Source: Craspedostauros australis (Eukaryota > Bacillariophyta > Bacillariophyceae > Mastogloiales > Achnanthaceae). Taken from it: 64,000 nt of DNA. Positions 52,027 to 63,132 of the stretch are shown here, in pieces (the first letter of the stretch is position 1; every line of letters begins with the position of its first letter). Both the position numbers and the translations under genes were made by a program. The notes beneath the pieces are model-generated. The model had not been told where the DNA came from. It ran no database searches and saw nothing but the letters and a program-made list of their open reading frames with translations. The stretch is from positions 186,001 to 250,000 of the forward strand of contig JAMXDE010000042.1 of assembly GCA_026770025.1 (NCBI GenBank), given 5' to 3'.

Positions 52027-52399
52027 CTCCACTTGCATGCTTGATGAAGCCATTGTTCGGATCATCAATGTGAGAGTGGTGGGATGCCATGAGATGTTGT
52101 GATGGATGCTGTGATGGATGTGATGATCTTTCTGTCGGACTGTTGTTGTGGGGCAAGATCCTGTTGAGTTGTGATGCGCCATCACGCAACGTCATCGGCA
52201 ACGAACACCAACCAGCAAAGATCGCGCAGAAGAAGGCGAAGAAGATCGCAGAGACGCGACGAACACCAAAGAAACATCTTCTTCACTGACCAAAACAAAC
52301 CACACAGATCGCAACCGACACAACGCAACACGACACAGAATCCAGAAACCTCCCTTCAAAGCATGAAGCATTTTGACGCTTGCGCGGCATGATCAGACA
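52027..52399. other. Divergent promoter region, FKBP and acidic protein genes
   Basis: About 370 bp between two head-to-head genes; no other feature recognised. Confidence 0.45.
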
Positions 52400-53017
52400 A
52401 TGGCAAGGAAAGGGAAGCATGCCGTGACCACGATCCGACGCAATCCAACGAGACGAGCACGCGCAAGCAGCAATAGAGAATCCGTGCCTCGACCATTTGC
52501 CAGCAGCAGCCCCGCGGCCAGAGGGGACGATGTCGGCGGCGACGTAGCAGCTTCAGCCGCTCGTGACATCGATGGCAACAATCCGGAGGCTCACGAAGCC
52601 AGCGACGAACATGCCAGTCCAGAAGCTGACACATCCGGTGATACTGATGACAACACCACCAACAACAAGAATAATGCGGACGATGATGAACATGACGATG
52701 ATCGCAAAAACAACAAGGAAGAAGCCCTTGCAGCAGCTGAAACGACAGATGACCCGCCCACTGTGATCGATGAGATGCAAGACCAGCTGCAACTGTTGGC
52801 GACCGACTTCCAGCAGTTGAGTGGGAAAGAAGCGGAACTGTTGTCCACGCTACGCCGGCTGCAAACCGATGAACAGTGTCTAGTGACGGCGTTGAGAGAG
52901 GCAGAGCAACAAGCCGTTCCTCCGAAAAGGACCGGCGACGCTGTCAAGCAGGCTGCTGCAAGGTTGGAGGCAGCCTTGATGGGCGGAGATGACGATGACG
53001 GTGACGATGATGACTGA
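52400..53017 (+). CDS. Small acidic coiled-coil protein, function unknown
   Basis: 205 aa from the ATG at 52,400 (ACA-ATG-G); an in-frame ATG at 52,373 is also possible. The N-terminal 35 residues are basic (RRNPTRRARA), the middle is Asp/Glu/Asn-rich and disordered, residues about 130-180 form a predicted coiled coil (VIDEMQDQLQLLATDFQQLSGKEAELLSTLRRLQ), and the end is an Asp run. The helix resembles the generic pattern of small tethering or spliceosome-associated coiled-coil proteins, but I cannot name a family. The balance of real amino-acid pattern and good start context makes it more than a chance frame. Confidence 0.6.
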   Translation: MARKGKHAVTTIRRNPTRRARASSNRESVPRPFASSSPAARGDDVGGDVAASAARDIDGNNPEAHEASDEHASPEADTSGDTDDNTTNNKNNADDDEHDDDRKNNKEEALAAAETTDDPPTVIDEMQDQLQLLATDFQQLSGKEAELLSTLRRLQTDEQCLVTALREAEQQAVPPKRTGDAVKQAAARLEAALMGGDDDDGDDDD

Positions 53018-53400
53018 AGAGGAGGACCAATCCATACTCGAATCGGTGTCGATGGGTATATCGCCAAAGACGAACACAACAAGGGATTGGAGCGCATCGT
53101 CAATGACCACCTCGCTCTGAACAGCGCGTCCGAATAGCGCATCACGAAATCGGCCATCGTGGCTTCGCCTCAGCTGTGACTGAGAACGCCCGTAGACTAT
53201 TCGCAGCGTAGTCGCAGAATAACAGATCATTGTGCGAGTATGGCAAGTGTAGTAGAGTAAACTATACTATAAACTACTTGATTCCTCAAGAAGGCCATCA
53301 TCGTTTCGATGCGGAGCAGTGAAGAGCGATGTATCATACTATTACATATTCAAGCGCATACACGCATTCGTTCATTTGGAAACCTCGGCACCCATGGCCT
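53018..53400. other. Intergenic region
   Basis: No gene or repeat recognised; contains a GAGTAAACTATACTATAAACTAC patch near 53,253. Confidence 0.4.
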
Positions 53401-54023
53401 TCACATCAACTCATGCTCGAACATAGGGGTTGTGGTTGCAAGCTGCGGCCACGCATCAACGAGTGCGTGGCCCCTTCCTCGCGAACGCTGCCGTTTCGTC
53501 ACCTTTGCCTCAGCTTCCATCGACATGTTGAAACTGTGCCTCTGCCGATCCCTTTTCGCGGAAAGAGAACGAACCAGCTTCGATTCAAGCATTGACAAGA
53601 TCTTTATGCCGTCGCCGTTCTTCATTGCACACCCCGGCACCGTATCACCAGCCTTGTTCCGCACATACGGATCAATCTCATCCAATGTCATGAGGTATTC
53701 GATCAGCTCCCACCAATTCTCTTGGGCTGCACAGTGAAGCACTGCGTCGTCCGTCATTGTTCATCATGTTGATATCCACCCTCACGTTGGTCGATTCAAT
53801 CAGCAGCCTCATCTTCTGCTGACGGTCTCCACAATCACCAGAGTCCGCCCGGCGCCCGCAAATGCAATGCCGCATCGCCGTCGATGTTCTGCAGTATTGC
53901 ATCCACTAAGTCACGTCCCACCAAATCTCGAAGGATGGGCATCCTGCCATCTTGACATACAAAATGGAGAAGCGTATCGCCCTGATCATCCTGGATGTTC
54001 ACAATTGGTTTGACCTCATGCAT
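53401..54023 (-). pseudogene. Ankyrin-repeat gene broken by two frameshifts
   Basis: Three overlapping minus-strand frames together read like a run of ankyrin repeats: QDDQGDTLLHFVCQDGRMPILRDLV (53,835-54,023), then NIDGDAALHL, then RQQKMRLLIESTNVRVDINMMNNDG (53,678-53,902), then DDAVLHCAAQENWWELIEYLMTLDEIDPYVRNKAGDT (53,401-53,757). Frame changes fall near 53,860 and 53,755 without splice-like GT/AG boundaries in the small gaps, so introns are an unlikely explanation. Repair of one base at each point would restore the repeats. A decayed gene, or sequence errors, are both possible. The C-terminal portion after the last repeat is basic (KVTKRQRSRGRGH). Confidence 0.65.
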
Positions 54024-54200
54024 TGGCTGTTGGCCGGCCTTCCTCTCCGAACATCAACCGAGTCACGAAACGCACGATTGCAATGACACTATCGATCGCA
54101 GCATCTCATGTGTCGGAACGTGCGCTCACACGCTGCTGCTATTGCTGTTGGAATGTGCTGCATTGAGCACCTGGGGAAAGTTCTCGATACACGAGCCACT

Positions 54201-54240
54201 GGTATCGGTATCGGTATCGGTATCGGTATCGGTATCGGTA
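54201..54240. repeat. (GGTATC)n hexanucleotide microsatellite
   Basis: Six and a half perfect GGTATC units. Produces artificial GIGIGI and YRYRYR peptides in overlapping frames. A short CT run follows at 54,290-54,306. Confidence 0.9.
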
Positions 54241-54495
54241 TTGCTGGTTGCGCTTTCCCTTGTTGTGGTGTTGTCTTCTGTCGGTGTTCTGTCTCTCTCT
54301 CTCTCTCGCAACTTCCACAACACTTCCGCTGTTCTCCTTGCGTATGTTGTCGTTTTGTGTGTCTGGATTTCGATTTGTTCGCATGTTCCTCTCTCAGTCA
54401 GGAGAGGGGAGTCTCGGACGTGGACAACTGCACGCACAAAACGGCCGAACACAGAAAAACACGGAGCAACCTTTTGCGGCTGAATCATTTCTTCT

Positions 54496-54912
54496 TCACC
54501 GGAATGACGATATGTTTATTCCCGGATTTGATACATGCGGCAGATGGATATTATCCACATAAATATGAGCAGAAACACCCTTGTCCGGCGCAGAAAGATC
54601 AGGGGATGACAAAGGCGGCTTTGAGTGGTGTCGTGTTGTTCTTCGGCCCAGATAGCTCTTCGTTTCCCATTCCCCAGATCTTGACTGGCTTCCAACGTTT
54701 AAATGATAATGATTCCGATCATCCTTTCCACGCGCTATTGATGTTGAAGCGCTGACGTCATGCCCTTTGCGATGCTGCCATACGCGCCAAGACACGAAGT
54801 GGCGATCATGAACTCCGTTTGCCACATATCGATCAAGTTCGCGATCGACGTTGAACTTGGGCATCGTTGGAGCCGATCGGGTCTCTGTCGAGGTTGATAG
54901 CGACTGCCCCAA
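54496..54912 (-). CDS. Possible small gene or 5' exon, unrecognised
   Basis: 138 codons beginning MGQSLSTSTE, an N-myristoylation-like start, then FNVDRELDRYVANGVHDRHFVSWRVWQHRKGHDV. Third-position pattern in the first 60 codons looks coding, the rest less so. It could be the first exon of the ankyrin pseudogene downstream on the same strand (54,023-53,401), but I found no convincing splice pair. Low confidence. Confidence 0.3.
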   Translation of the reverse strand: MGQSLSTSTETRSAPTMPKFNVDRELDRYVANGVHDRHFVSWRVWQHRKGHDVSASTSIARGKDDRNHYHLNVGSQSRSGEWETKSYLGRRTTRHHSKPPLSSPDLSAPDKGVSAHIYVDNIHLPHVSNPGINISSFR

Positions 54913-55250
54913 CAGGCGATGTCGACGCCCTCTTCCTTACCCCGTGATCTGTTCTTTTCCCATGCCTTGCGGCATTGTGACGGTTTGAGCTCGTTCTATG
55001 CTGATACAACAAGGACGCCAATCCGTCTGCGCCGATGGCCTGTCGGGGGGCTTTCGAAGAGAGGGACAGGGGAGACCATGTGTTCTGTTCCCTTGCCACC
55101 GTGAGGAGCAACAAAGGCAGACCCGCGATCGGAGCAATCAACTCATCACACAAATCATACTAGTACAAATCACACAAATCACATAAACCAGGTCAGCACA
55201 CAATCCACCATCGTAGACCGCAATACCGCCACACGCCCATCCAGCACATC

Positions 55251-56498
55251 ATGGAGCTGAACCAAAACAAAGCTGCGCCCGCGAGGAGACCGCAGCAACA
55301 ACACAAGCTGGCTTACCACCAGCAGAATGAAGTCGCCTGCAGCCTGAAACGCCCAAGGGCTGCAACCGAGGCACTCGATCGATTGAACGCTTGCCAGTTC
55401 GATCCACGGAGACCTGCAACCACGAGCATGCTGCCAATGCCCGTGCCACCATCCGCCCAGGCGTCCACACCATTGTCGCCATCGCCACAGCAGCAGCTGC
55501 AGGCATTCTTGGTGGACTTTAAAACGAAGATGAACAGAAACCCATTCCATTGCAACTTGCTCGGTCCACCCAAGCATTCTCGCCTGCATCGGAGAACGAG
55601 AAGGAGGAAAGCCAGAACCTCCAGCAGTGACCGCAACCGTGCTGGTGCAAGAAAGTATGGCGTAGCATCATCGTCGTCGATACCGTTCGCATCTCTGTCG
55701 CCGTACCTGCAAAGCACGGCCTCGAAGGTGGCAGGGTCCACCTCTTGCTCACGAGACTTCGTCCGGCCAGCCGCAGTGCAAACAAGCGATGCAACGGCGT
55801 GGGAAAGCTCAACACGCCAAAGCGTCGTAAGCGAGGGTGACGAGCCTATGAACGAAGCAGCTTCCGCTGGTGACGAAGCAACCTTGCCACTGCCTTTCCC
55901 CGAGATTACTTGGTGTGACACAAACGCCCAACCCAAGTTCGACAAAAGTAGCAACGAGACCATCAACCAGGAGCAGGACCTCGCTTCTCCGTCCGGCATC
56001 AACAACGTGCTGGCGTTTCTTTCTGGGCCATCCGTCCTTCCCTTCAGCGATTTTCACGTTGATGGTGTCACAGACACTCTGCAACGTTCAACGAAGAGAA
56101 GGAAATGCTCAGCGCAGGCTTGGGATACACTTCAGAGCCTGGACATGCACCTTGCTACAAATCATTTGGTGCTGCCTGATGGATTTTCCCACAGCACGGC
56201 AAGCTCCATCACGACGACGCTCGAGCCATCGCCCAAACAGACCAACCAGTCATCGAAGCGACTCAAGAGATCGTTGGGCATTGCCTCCAACTTGTCAGAA
56301 CTCGAACGCAACTGCTCCGACGAAGATGCTACATTGCCAACAGCAACAGCAACAACAGCACGAAACAGCGAAGGCATGGCCGAGACAATGGGCTGTCTCA
56401 CGTTGGGATCGGAGATGGCACTTGCAAAGGAGGACTTCTTATATTCGCAGCAAGCCGTGCATGGTCCACAAGACATCGCATTCACAATCGTAGCATGA
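55251..56498 (+). CDS. 415-aa protein of unknown function
   Basis: Intact intronless frame with a plausible start (ATCATGG). Composition is Ser/Thr/Gln/Ala-rich with short basic clusters (RLHRRTRRRKART near 120, STKRRKC near 290, SSKRLKRS near 345) that resemble nuclear localisation signals. No catalytic motif, membrane helix or signal peptide. Probably a largely disordered nuclear or regulatory protein; this is inference from composition only. The conserved-looking patches (QAFLVDFKTKMNRNPFHCNLLG; GINNVLAFLSGPSVLPFSDFHVDGV) would be the places to compare with relatives. Confidence 0.6.
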   Translation: MELNQNKAAPARRPQQQHKLAYHQQNEVACSLKRPRAATEALDRLNACQFDPRRPATTSMLPMPVPPSAQASTPLSPSPQQQLQAFLVDFKTKMNRNPFHCNLLGPPKHSRLHRRTRRRKARTSSSDRNRAGARKYGVASSSSIPFASLSPYLQSTASKVAGSTSCSRDFVRPAAVQTSDATAWESSTRQSVVSEGDEPMNEAASAGDEATLPLPFPEITWCDTNAQPKFDKSSNETINQEQDLASPSGINNVLAFLSGPSVLPFSDFHVDGVTDTLQRSTKRRKCSAQAWDTLQSLDMHLATNHLVLPDGFSHSTASSITTTLEPSPKQTNQSSKRLKRSLGIASNLSELERNCSDEDATLPTATATTARNSEGMAETMGCLTLGSEMALAKEDFLYSQQAVHGPQDIAFTIVA

Positions 56499-59010
56499 TA
56501 ACTTCCTAGAGAGTACTCGTACAGTGCAGAGTAATCGTTGATGCTGCTATGCAAAAAGTCTAAGTACTCGTACGCTACAAGAATCTACTCCGCTACAGTC
56601 TCTGCAGTGAGCAATCCAAAAGCGTACCTCGCCCCCCACCGAGAGCCCGATGACTCGACACTCTACTACCCATTCTGAGCGTGTACTAACTACGATGCTC
56701 GTGCTCGGAGACGTGCCCGGATAAGAGCATGGGGCCGGGGGCAGTGAGGGATGAGGAAGTGCATCAGGAAGGCGTTTGCGCCGGATCACCGGAACATGGT
56801 CAGTGGGAACACTTGGTAGGTGCCAGGATTGCGGACAGGTCGGCAGAACTCGGCTTCTCTGGACACGGGCAGATGGCGAAAGATGTTGTGTGCAACGTGG
56901 CCGTTCTTGTTCTACGTGACATTCTCTGCCGTTCCACAGAACAAACGCATGTTGTCATGGCTGACGTCGACCACCGCCAAGACCCAAAGCCGCAAAGAGC
57001 AGAACAAATGTCCACACTCCTCTCCACGCAACAAAAAGATCTTTCGCCACATCCGGAACTGTTCCATCTCGCGTCGCCTTGTGGTACTGACCGTGACTGC
57101 CGCAGGACTGGCTCCTCGGACTCGCATCGCGCCCTGCGCAAGAGACATTGTGTCCTTCAACTCGCACAGATGACGTTGCGGGCCAAACGACAATTTGTTT
57201 CGTAGAATATTGTAATCGGACACTCTTGCGAAATCAAAGTTGTTTGAACATGAGAAGTTTTGCATCTACCGCAGCCTCCATTCTATCCGAGTTTGATCAA
57301 TACAACATGTCTTCGAACAACCAACGACCACAGAAACAGAACAACAAGGAACAGAACTTCCACCACAAAAGAACGAGAAAGAAACGTCGAGGGCAAGATG
57401 TTCCCAACAACATCAACATCGCCCAAGAGAAACATCAACATGGGAGAAGAGCGACGTGTGGGCGCGTGACATTGCTGCTGCCTTTCTCACTCCGAAAACA
57501 ACACAACACGATTGCACACGACCACGACGAGGTGGTTTCGCGCTGCGCGGAGCGACGCTCCGTTGTCTCCATACGCGAAATCCAAAAGGGTGCTAACGCC
57601 TTTGCTGTCCGCCTTCCATGAGCATGTTCCCCACCACCCATACGATCACTTTCGGCATTCGCGGTATTCTTCAGGCTCAGGAGGAGCGAGGCGAAGCTGG
57701 GTTCTCTCCGAGAGAGGCCGGGAGCAACAAGGGCAAGCCGCAACCGGTCGGAGATCAGATGCGCGAAACGCTGTTGTGGAAGCAACGTCCTTTCGTGCTT
57801 CAGACCCATGACGGTACGAGCCACGAGCTACGAGCTACTCCGAGCGATGATCGTGCTGGTCCGGTTGGATACTTTGGCGCATCATGCATCATCACCATCG
57901 TTGTTGTCATCATCATTATGATGAGGTGAATCAAACGTACTTGCAACAAGGGAGCAACCATGGACGAACAACGGCAACTGCGACAGCGACAGCAACGACG
58001 AGCGGTTGGACATCGAAGGAAGGAAGAGGAAAAGGAGGAGCATCGAGGAACCAATCCATCGTCTGCCCCATGGAACGACTTTCAGCACTTGTGGCGTTGG
58101 TGAGGCTCGCGGAAGTTGGGCTGCTGCCCACTCTACTTGGCCTTCACCATGGGCTTGGTGTCGAAGCGGATGCATTTGCTGTACCATCGAGACAGGCAAG
58201 TTCCGTCCATCCCCTCTTTGTGTGGTCAAAGCATGTTTGGGCTCGCCGTCTGATTCCCAAGAGCACAATCATCCGCGTGGAGTAATCATGTCAACACATA
58301 TGCGTAAATGGAAGAGAAGTGTGTGCATAGGTGTTGGTTGTGAGGCCATTGGGATTTATTATGATTCATGCACGACGATCTGAGGCAAACAGCGCCACAG
58401 GAAAGAAAGATGGGAGACGAGAACGGGAACGGGAACGACCATTCCGCCTTGCGGATGCTGTGATTTGTGGATCTTGATCGTGCTTCGGACGCCATGACAG
58501 AGTGAGTGTCTTGGCGATGATGCAAACAGGAAACCAAGGACACACTTCACTCGCGCAATGGTGTCATCACCAACGCGTACGGTTGCGTTGTGGGTGGCTT
58601 CCGTTCTTTTGTTCTTTGCGTTGATTGACGGAGTTGAACTTATGTCAATGTGATGTTCGGCGGGTCTGGACAAGTCCACAATCTTCGCCCTGTTTCTCTT
58701 TGTGGATTGGCTCTGTTGTCGTGTTGTTGTTGGCTTTGTCTTTGTCTCCACTGCTCTCGCCGTGTCGATCCACAAAGGTGCTTCTCTGCCAACTGTGCGT
58801 TTTGAGCATGACGATGGTCCTTTCCAACTCAGCCCCTCTGGAGGCTTCCCACCTTGACACCTCAACTCGCTTTCCACTCCCCACAACATTGATCTCATAA
58901 AACATTTTATACATCGCCATCACCATCGCAGACATCAGCATCCGAAGCGCGAGGAAGCATTTCCAATCTCCATCCCTCTTCACATACCAGTCCGAGTACG
59001 CTTCTCCAAC
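56499..59010. other. 2.5-kb region without a supported gene
   Basis: Many overlapping frames of 70-180 codons exist on both strands between 56,700 and 58,900, but none shows a recognisable domain or clear coding pattern and they conflict with each other. Minor features: a short GCGACAGCGACAGC run near 57,980. It may contain an unrecognised or intron-rich gene, and the promoter of the kinase gene at its right end. Confidence 0.4.
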
Positions 59011-60348
59011 ATGCTGAATCAGAAAGAGCAAAGCAGTGCCATGGAGGTCCCATCGGTCGGTCTCCACCAATTCGACATCCACAACGAGCTCGGATCAGGG
59101 AGCTACTGCGTTGTCTACTCCGCACGATGCCAGCAAATGCTACAAACACCGCAAACAGCAAGCGCGCCGCAACTGGATCGGCACGCGAGAGTCGCAGTCA
59201 AGATGATCAAGGGAGACGTCCGCAAGTTCCGTCCCGCCCTCGCAGAGATGGTGCGTGGTGATCTGATCACTGAGAGAGACATTCTGTCGCAAATCGACCA
59301 TCCCAACATCATCAAGGTTCACGCCGCATCCCATTCTTTGACGAAGTCACAACCATCAGCGGCAGCGGCAGCAGCAACAAAAACATCGCCATCGTCGCAA
59401 TTCCGCTCGTCTTCATCTCCATCCAGTCCGCAAGCACACGAGCAGACACACGGGCAGCACTTCCTGGTATTGGACAGGCTGGAGTGCAACCTCTACGAGA
59501 AGTTGAAGTGCTGGAGGGATGTTGACCACGCGGTGCATGATGCCGACCTCGCACCCAGGACCCTTTGCCGCCAGCTCTTCCCATGGAAGAAGACGCGCAC
59601 GGCAGCCCATCAGCTGGTCCATCGTGTGCACCATGTTGGATTGGGCGTGGCGAAAGCCATGCAACACCTGCACGCAAACGGCATTCTGTACCGCGACCTG
59701 AAACCAGCAAACATCGGCTTCGATGACCGCGGCATCGTCAAGCTGTTCGACTTCGGCTTCGCACAAAGGCGGCTGTACGAACGTCCCCAAAGCACCTCGT
59801 CGCGTGGAGAGGTGGCTGGATCTCCTCGGTACATGGCGCCTGAGATGTTCTGTGGAAGAGCATCCTTCGAGGCCGACGTATACTCATTCGGTGTGCTACT
59901 CTACGAACTCTGTTCCCTCCGAAAACCCTTCGACGACGTCGGCTGTTTCAAATCTCTGCAGCACAAGGTGGTGGTTGAAGGGCACCGCCCCAAGCTGTCA
60001 CGCCGCTCCATCCCATCCAAAGCGCTGCGCCAGCTCATCGCGTCGTGCTGGCACCAATCCCCCGACAAGCGCCCATCTTTTGCCATGATCGTGAAGGCAT
60101 TGACCGAGATCTGCTCAGTCCTCGTAGATGGGCAAACCGTCATCCCCACCAGCAACGCGGTCGCCAGCAAATCCATTAACACGCACAGATGCGCATGCTC
60201 TTCGTCGACGATGAGAAGGTGTGTAAAGGAACAGCGACGGCAAAAGCGGCTCTGGGCACACCACGACAACGATGACTTTCATGACTCAGGCCTCGACGAC
60301 ACGCGGCTCGCTCAAGATTCGATGTCAAGCTTCATCATGTCACAGTAG
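59011..60348 (+). CDS. Ser/Thr protein kinase
   Basis: 445 aa, complete kinase fold. Gly-rich loop LGSGSYCVVYSA (27-38), ATP-binding VAVKMIK (K64), a 45-residue Ser/Ala/Gln-rich insertion, catalytic loop YRDLKPAN (D229; the usual His is Tyr), DFGFA (D247), activation segment GSPRYMAPE, then YSFGVLLYELCSLRKPFDD and a final CWHQSPDKRPSF, the helix pattern of MLK/TKL-like kinases. A Cys/Arg-rich tail of about 85 residues follows, with an acidic end. Starts at ATG 59,011; M11 is an alternative. The substrate is unknown; the RDLKPAN loop indicates Ser/Thr specificity. Confidence 0.9.
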   Translation: MLNQKEQSSAMEVPSVGLHQFDIHNELGSGSYCVVYSARCQQMLQTPQTASAPQLDRHARVAVKMIKGDVRKFRPALAEMVRGDLITERDILSQIDHPNIIKVHAASHSLTKSQPSAAAAAATKTSPSSQFRSSSSPSSPQAHEQTHGQHFLVLDRLECNLYEKLKCWRDVDHAVHDADLAPRTLCRQLFPWKKTRTAAHQLVHRVHHVGLGVAKAMQHLHANGILYRDLKPANIGFDDRGIVKLFDFGFAQRRLYERPQSTSSRGEVAGSPRYMAPEMFCGRASFEADVYSFGVLLYELCSLRKPFDDVGCFKSLQHKVVVEGHRPKLSRRSIPSKALRQLIASCWHQSPDKRPSFAMIVKALTEICSVLVDGQTVIPTSNAVASKSINTHRCACSSSTMRRCVKEQRRQKRLWAHHDNDDFHDSGLDDTRLAQDSMSSFIMSQ

Positions 60349-60904
60349 CATTATATGTACGTGGGCAAGTATCGGTAACCATAGAATGAATGAACATAGA
60401 GTACTCTGCTCTGTTCGACTCGTCCCGGCACGCATACCATACTATGCCAGAGAGTGTTGTTGGAAACGATGGTCGGGTAGCTCTCCAGCCGAATACCACC
60501 GGAACGAAGACTTGCCTCCTTCTCTCTGGAGAAACTGCTGTTCTTCATCGCATTCTCTCACGCAACTATTGAGCGCGCTGTGCGAGGCGCTCTTGTGTGC
60601 ACGAGTACGATCATGTGCGCACACGCGTATCTTTGTGGGTACTTGAACTCTATGCTTGTATTACTCTTCTCTCTGTCTACTCGAGTTCTGTCAAAGATCC
60701 GTGTTAGCAACCGCACCCCTCACGTGTGGGGTGCATGGTACGGCATGATGCTTATACTTGCCGGAGTACGTAACATACGCATGTATATCTGATCATGTCT
60801 CGGTTGCTCGGTCAATTCCGACTCGGTCTGCTCATTGTGAGGGTCACACTCTGCTGAAACCTGGTCTCTCTCTCTCTCTCTCGTCTGTGGATGCCGTCTT
60901 GACT
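60349..60904. other. Convergent 3' intergenic region
   Basis: No gene recognised. A (CT)n run lies at 60,867-60,884. Confidence 0.45.
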
Positions 60905-61516
60905 TTACACCAACAACGTATTCCTGCCGATCTTCTTCTGCAAACGTCGGTCCTTGCGTTTCTCGCTCAACTTGCTGGCGGCGCGGGTGATGGCCGCGCC
61001 AGAAACGCAGCCTGCGCATGCTCCGATCGGTCCGAGGAACACGCCGCCGACCACGAATCCGCCGACACCAACGGCTGCCATGCGGGCACGGCGGCGCTGG
61101 CGGCGGCGCGTCTTCTTGTGCCGCATGTCTTCGAACAGATCTCTGTTGCAATCGGTTTTGTCAGGCGAAGGGACGCTGTCATCCTTTTGGACGTCGCCAT
61201 GTTGCCGTTTTCGGCACGATAGGAGAGGATTGATTGGCTTTGGCGCGAACGGATCGTTCCGATCGTGCGAACCGATTGGACCAACTTGACGGCCGCTTTC
61301 TCTCTCGGACGACGTCGCCCATGCCGAGGAGTCCAATCTCGATGTGGAGCTGGAGGCGCTGGATGATCGTGACACTGGGTTCGGTGCCGACAGATAGTCG
61401 GCCTCTGCACTCGCGGCTTCCAAGACGGTTGTGCTCGATTGCAATCGGTCCAGATGGTTGATGTTGGTTTCGATCAGTTTCATCTTGGCGTTGTTGTTGC
61501 TGTTGCTGTTGCTCAT
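60905..61516 (-). CDS. Small protein with glycine-rich membrane segment, function unknown
   Basis: 203 aa from ATG 61,514-61,516 (MSNSNSNNNAKMKL); the frame is open to 61,699 but the region upstream of this ATG looks untranslated. Ser-rich N-terminal two thirds, then a very basic stretch (RHKKTRRRQRRRARM) directly before a Gly/Ala/Val-rich hydrophobic segment (VGVGGFVVGGVFLGPIGACAGCVSGAA) with GxxxG spacing, followed by a basic amphipathic tail. The glycine-zipper pattern suggests a membrane-inserted hairpin. No family recognised. Confidence 0.6.
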   Translation of the reverse strand: MSNSNSNNNAKMKLIETNINHLDRLQSSTTVLEAASAEADYLSAPNPVSRSSSASSSTSRLDSSAWATSSERESGRQVGPIGSHDRNDPFAPKPINPLLSCRKRQHGDVQKDDSVPSPDKTDCNRDLFEDMRHKKTRRRQRRRARMAAVGVGGFVVGGVFLGPIGACAGCVSGAAITRAASKLSEKRKDRRLQKKIGRNTLLV

Positions 61517-63132
61517 GCTGTAGCAATGTACGATTACTTCTGGTGTAGGTTCTTTGCAGCCGATGATTATGCAAGGCTGGTTTGATCCAAGTTGTGTTGT
61601 ACAGCGTGTTTTCCTTTGTGGTTGCGACTGAGTTTGCGAGTGGAGGAGGAATTTGTGAGCAGAGTGAACCGTCCAGTGTTTCTCTTTGAGTGAGACCAAT
61701 ACAGTGGTTGCTGGCAGTGAATGGGTCTCTTCGCGCAGAGTGGCTGCGATGATGACCGTTGTGATGCAAGTGCCAGTGCTGATGGTGATGTGAGCGCGAA
61801 CAAGATGTCCCTAACCTCTGACCTGTCGTTTTGCGGAACGTGTTTGTTGGGCAAGTGTGTCTTTGTTGAAGCTCCCTTGTGATGATGGCGAAACAACAAG
61901 AGGCCAGTCTCGTTTTCGTTCAGGATTCCAACCTACCCGTTCCGATTCTCGTTCAACTGCGTGCTTGGGACGTTCTGGATGCTCGCGGGGTGCTCTTGGT
62001 TGTCTGCGACTTTGTGTCGTGCCCTCCTTGATGCCTGTTTGCTCCTGTCAACGATACCGGTATTGGGATTTGTGGGAATGGAAATGTGAGCGTGTTGTTT
62101 GCTTCCGATTCCTGCCGTGAAGCTCTGTGTTGCCAGTTTTGTGAGTTGACGAGTGAGAAAGTGTCTTGGCGACACCAAAGTAACATGTGTATCTCCCTCG
62201 AGTCATGTGGTTGTGAAGACAACACTCTTCCAATTTTCTCCAATAACGTTAAAAAGACGTTATTGATGGCTTTTCCACGCTGGTCGTAAACCCTGAATCG
62301 TGGCTTCTTCCTCACACTTTCGTGGAGTCGGAACAAGCACACACATTCAAGGACACAGACGTGATGGTCTTGTTGTTCCTTCACCTCGCCGCGTGATGGC
62401 AATGACGCTGACCCCAACGGTGAGATCATGTGACAGTTGGCGTGCGTGTGTGTGTGCAGTAACGTTCGCAGACAAGAGTTCGTTCATCCTCGTGCCTGCA
62501 CTTGTGGTTTGGGGGCATGGTGCTCGCAGGTACGAGCACGAGCAGGTCTCCCACGATGTCGCCAATGAGATGAAATGCGCGGCGTGCAGGTGGTGAATTC
62601 GATGGTTGATTTAGGTACGTGCGTAGCATGCGTATCGCATCGTCGTGCAGGTGATGTGATGTGATGGAAGGACATCATGAAGCGTCTGCGTGAGACGAAA
62701 ACGTGTCGCCTCTTTGCGGATCATTTGACTAGCATTCAGTTGGCGCGCCTTGCACGAAGGTTGCCCAGAGCAGAGGACACTAACGTGCCTTCCAGTCTTG
62801 TGGAAGAATCGGCGATTCACAACGATTGCGCTGGTGTCCGAGTTGTCTTGAGCCATTACAATTGCGGTCGGCGCCAACTCAATCTTTGTAGAATACCTTG
62901 GATGCCATGGCGAATGGCGCAAGGATGGTTGGAATATTCAGTCGGTCTGCTATGACATGGCCCTTTCACCAGAGCGCGTCTACATTTATTGATTCGGATT
63001 TGATGGATTGTTGTACGTACGTATGGTTCTGTCTCGAACGAACGAAAGGCTGAAGACAACAGTGCAACGGAGTGTTCCAAATGATCGCCCTCATGGAGAA
63101 CAGAGCTGAGCTCTGAATGCATGTGATCGCGA
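61517..63132. other. 1.6-kb region without a supported gene
   Basis: Short conflicting frames on both strands only; no domain, RNA or repeat recognised. It probably holds the promoter of the small membrane-protein gene at its left end and the 3' flank of the right-hand gene at its right end. Confidence 0.4.

Noticed and set aside
54108-54755. GIGIGI-containing 215-aa frame
   Set aside because: Produced by the GGTATC microsatellite; the remainder has no recognisable protein pattern.
57882-58383. Overlapping 125-133-aa frames on both strands
   Set aside because: No recognisable motif and mutually conflicting; left as unannotated.
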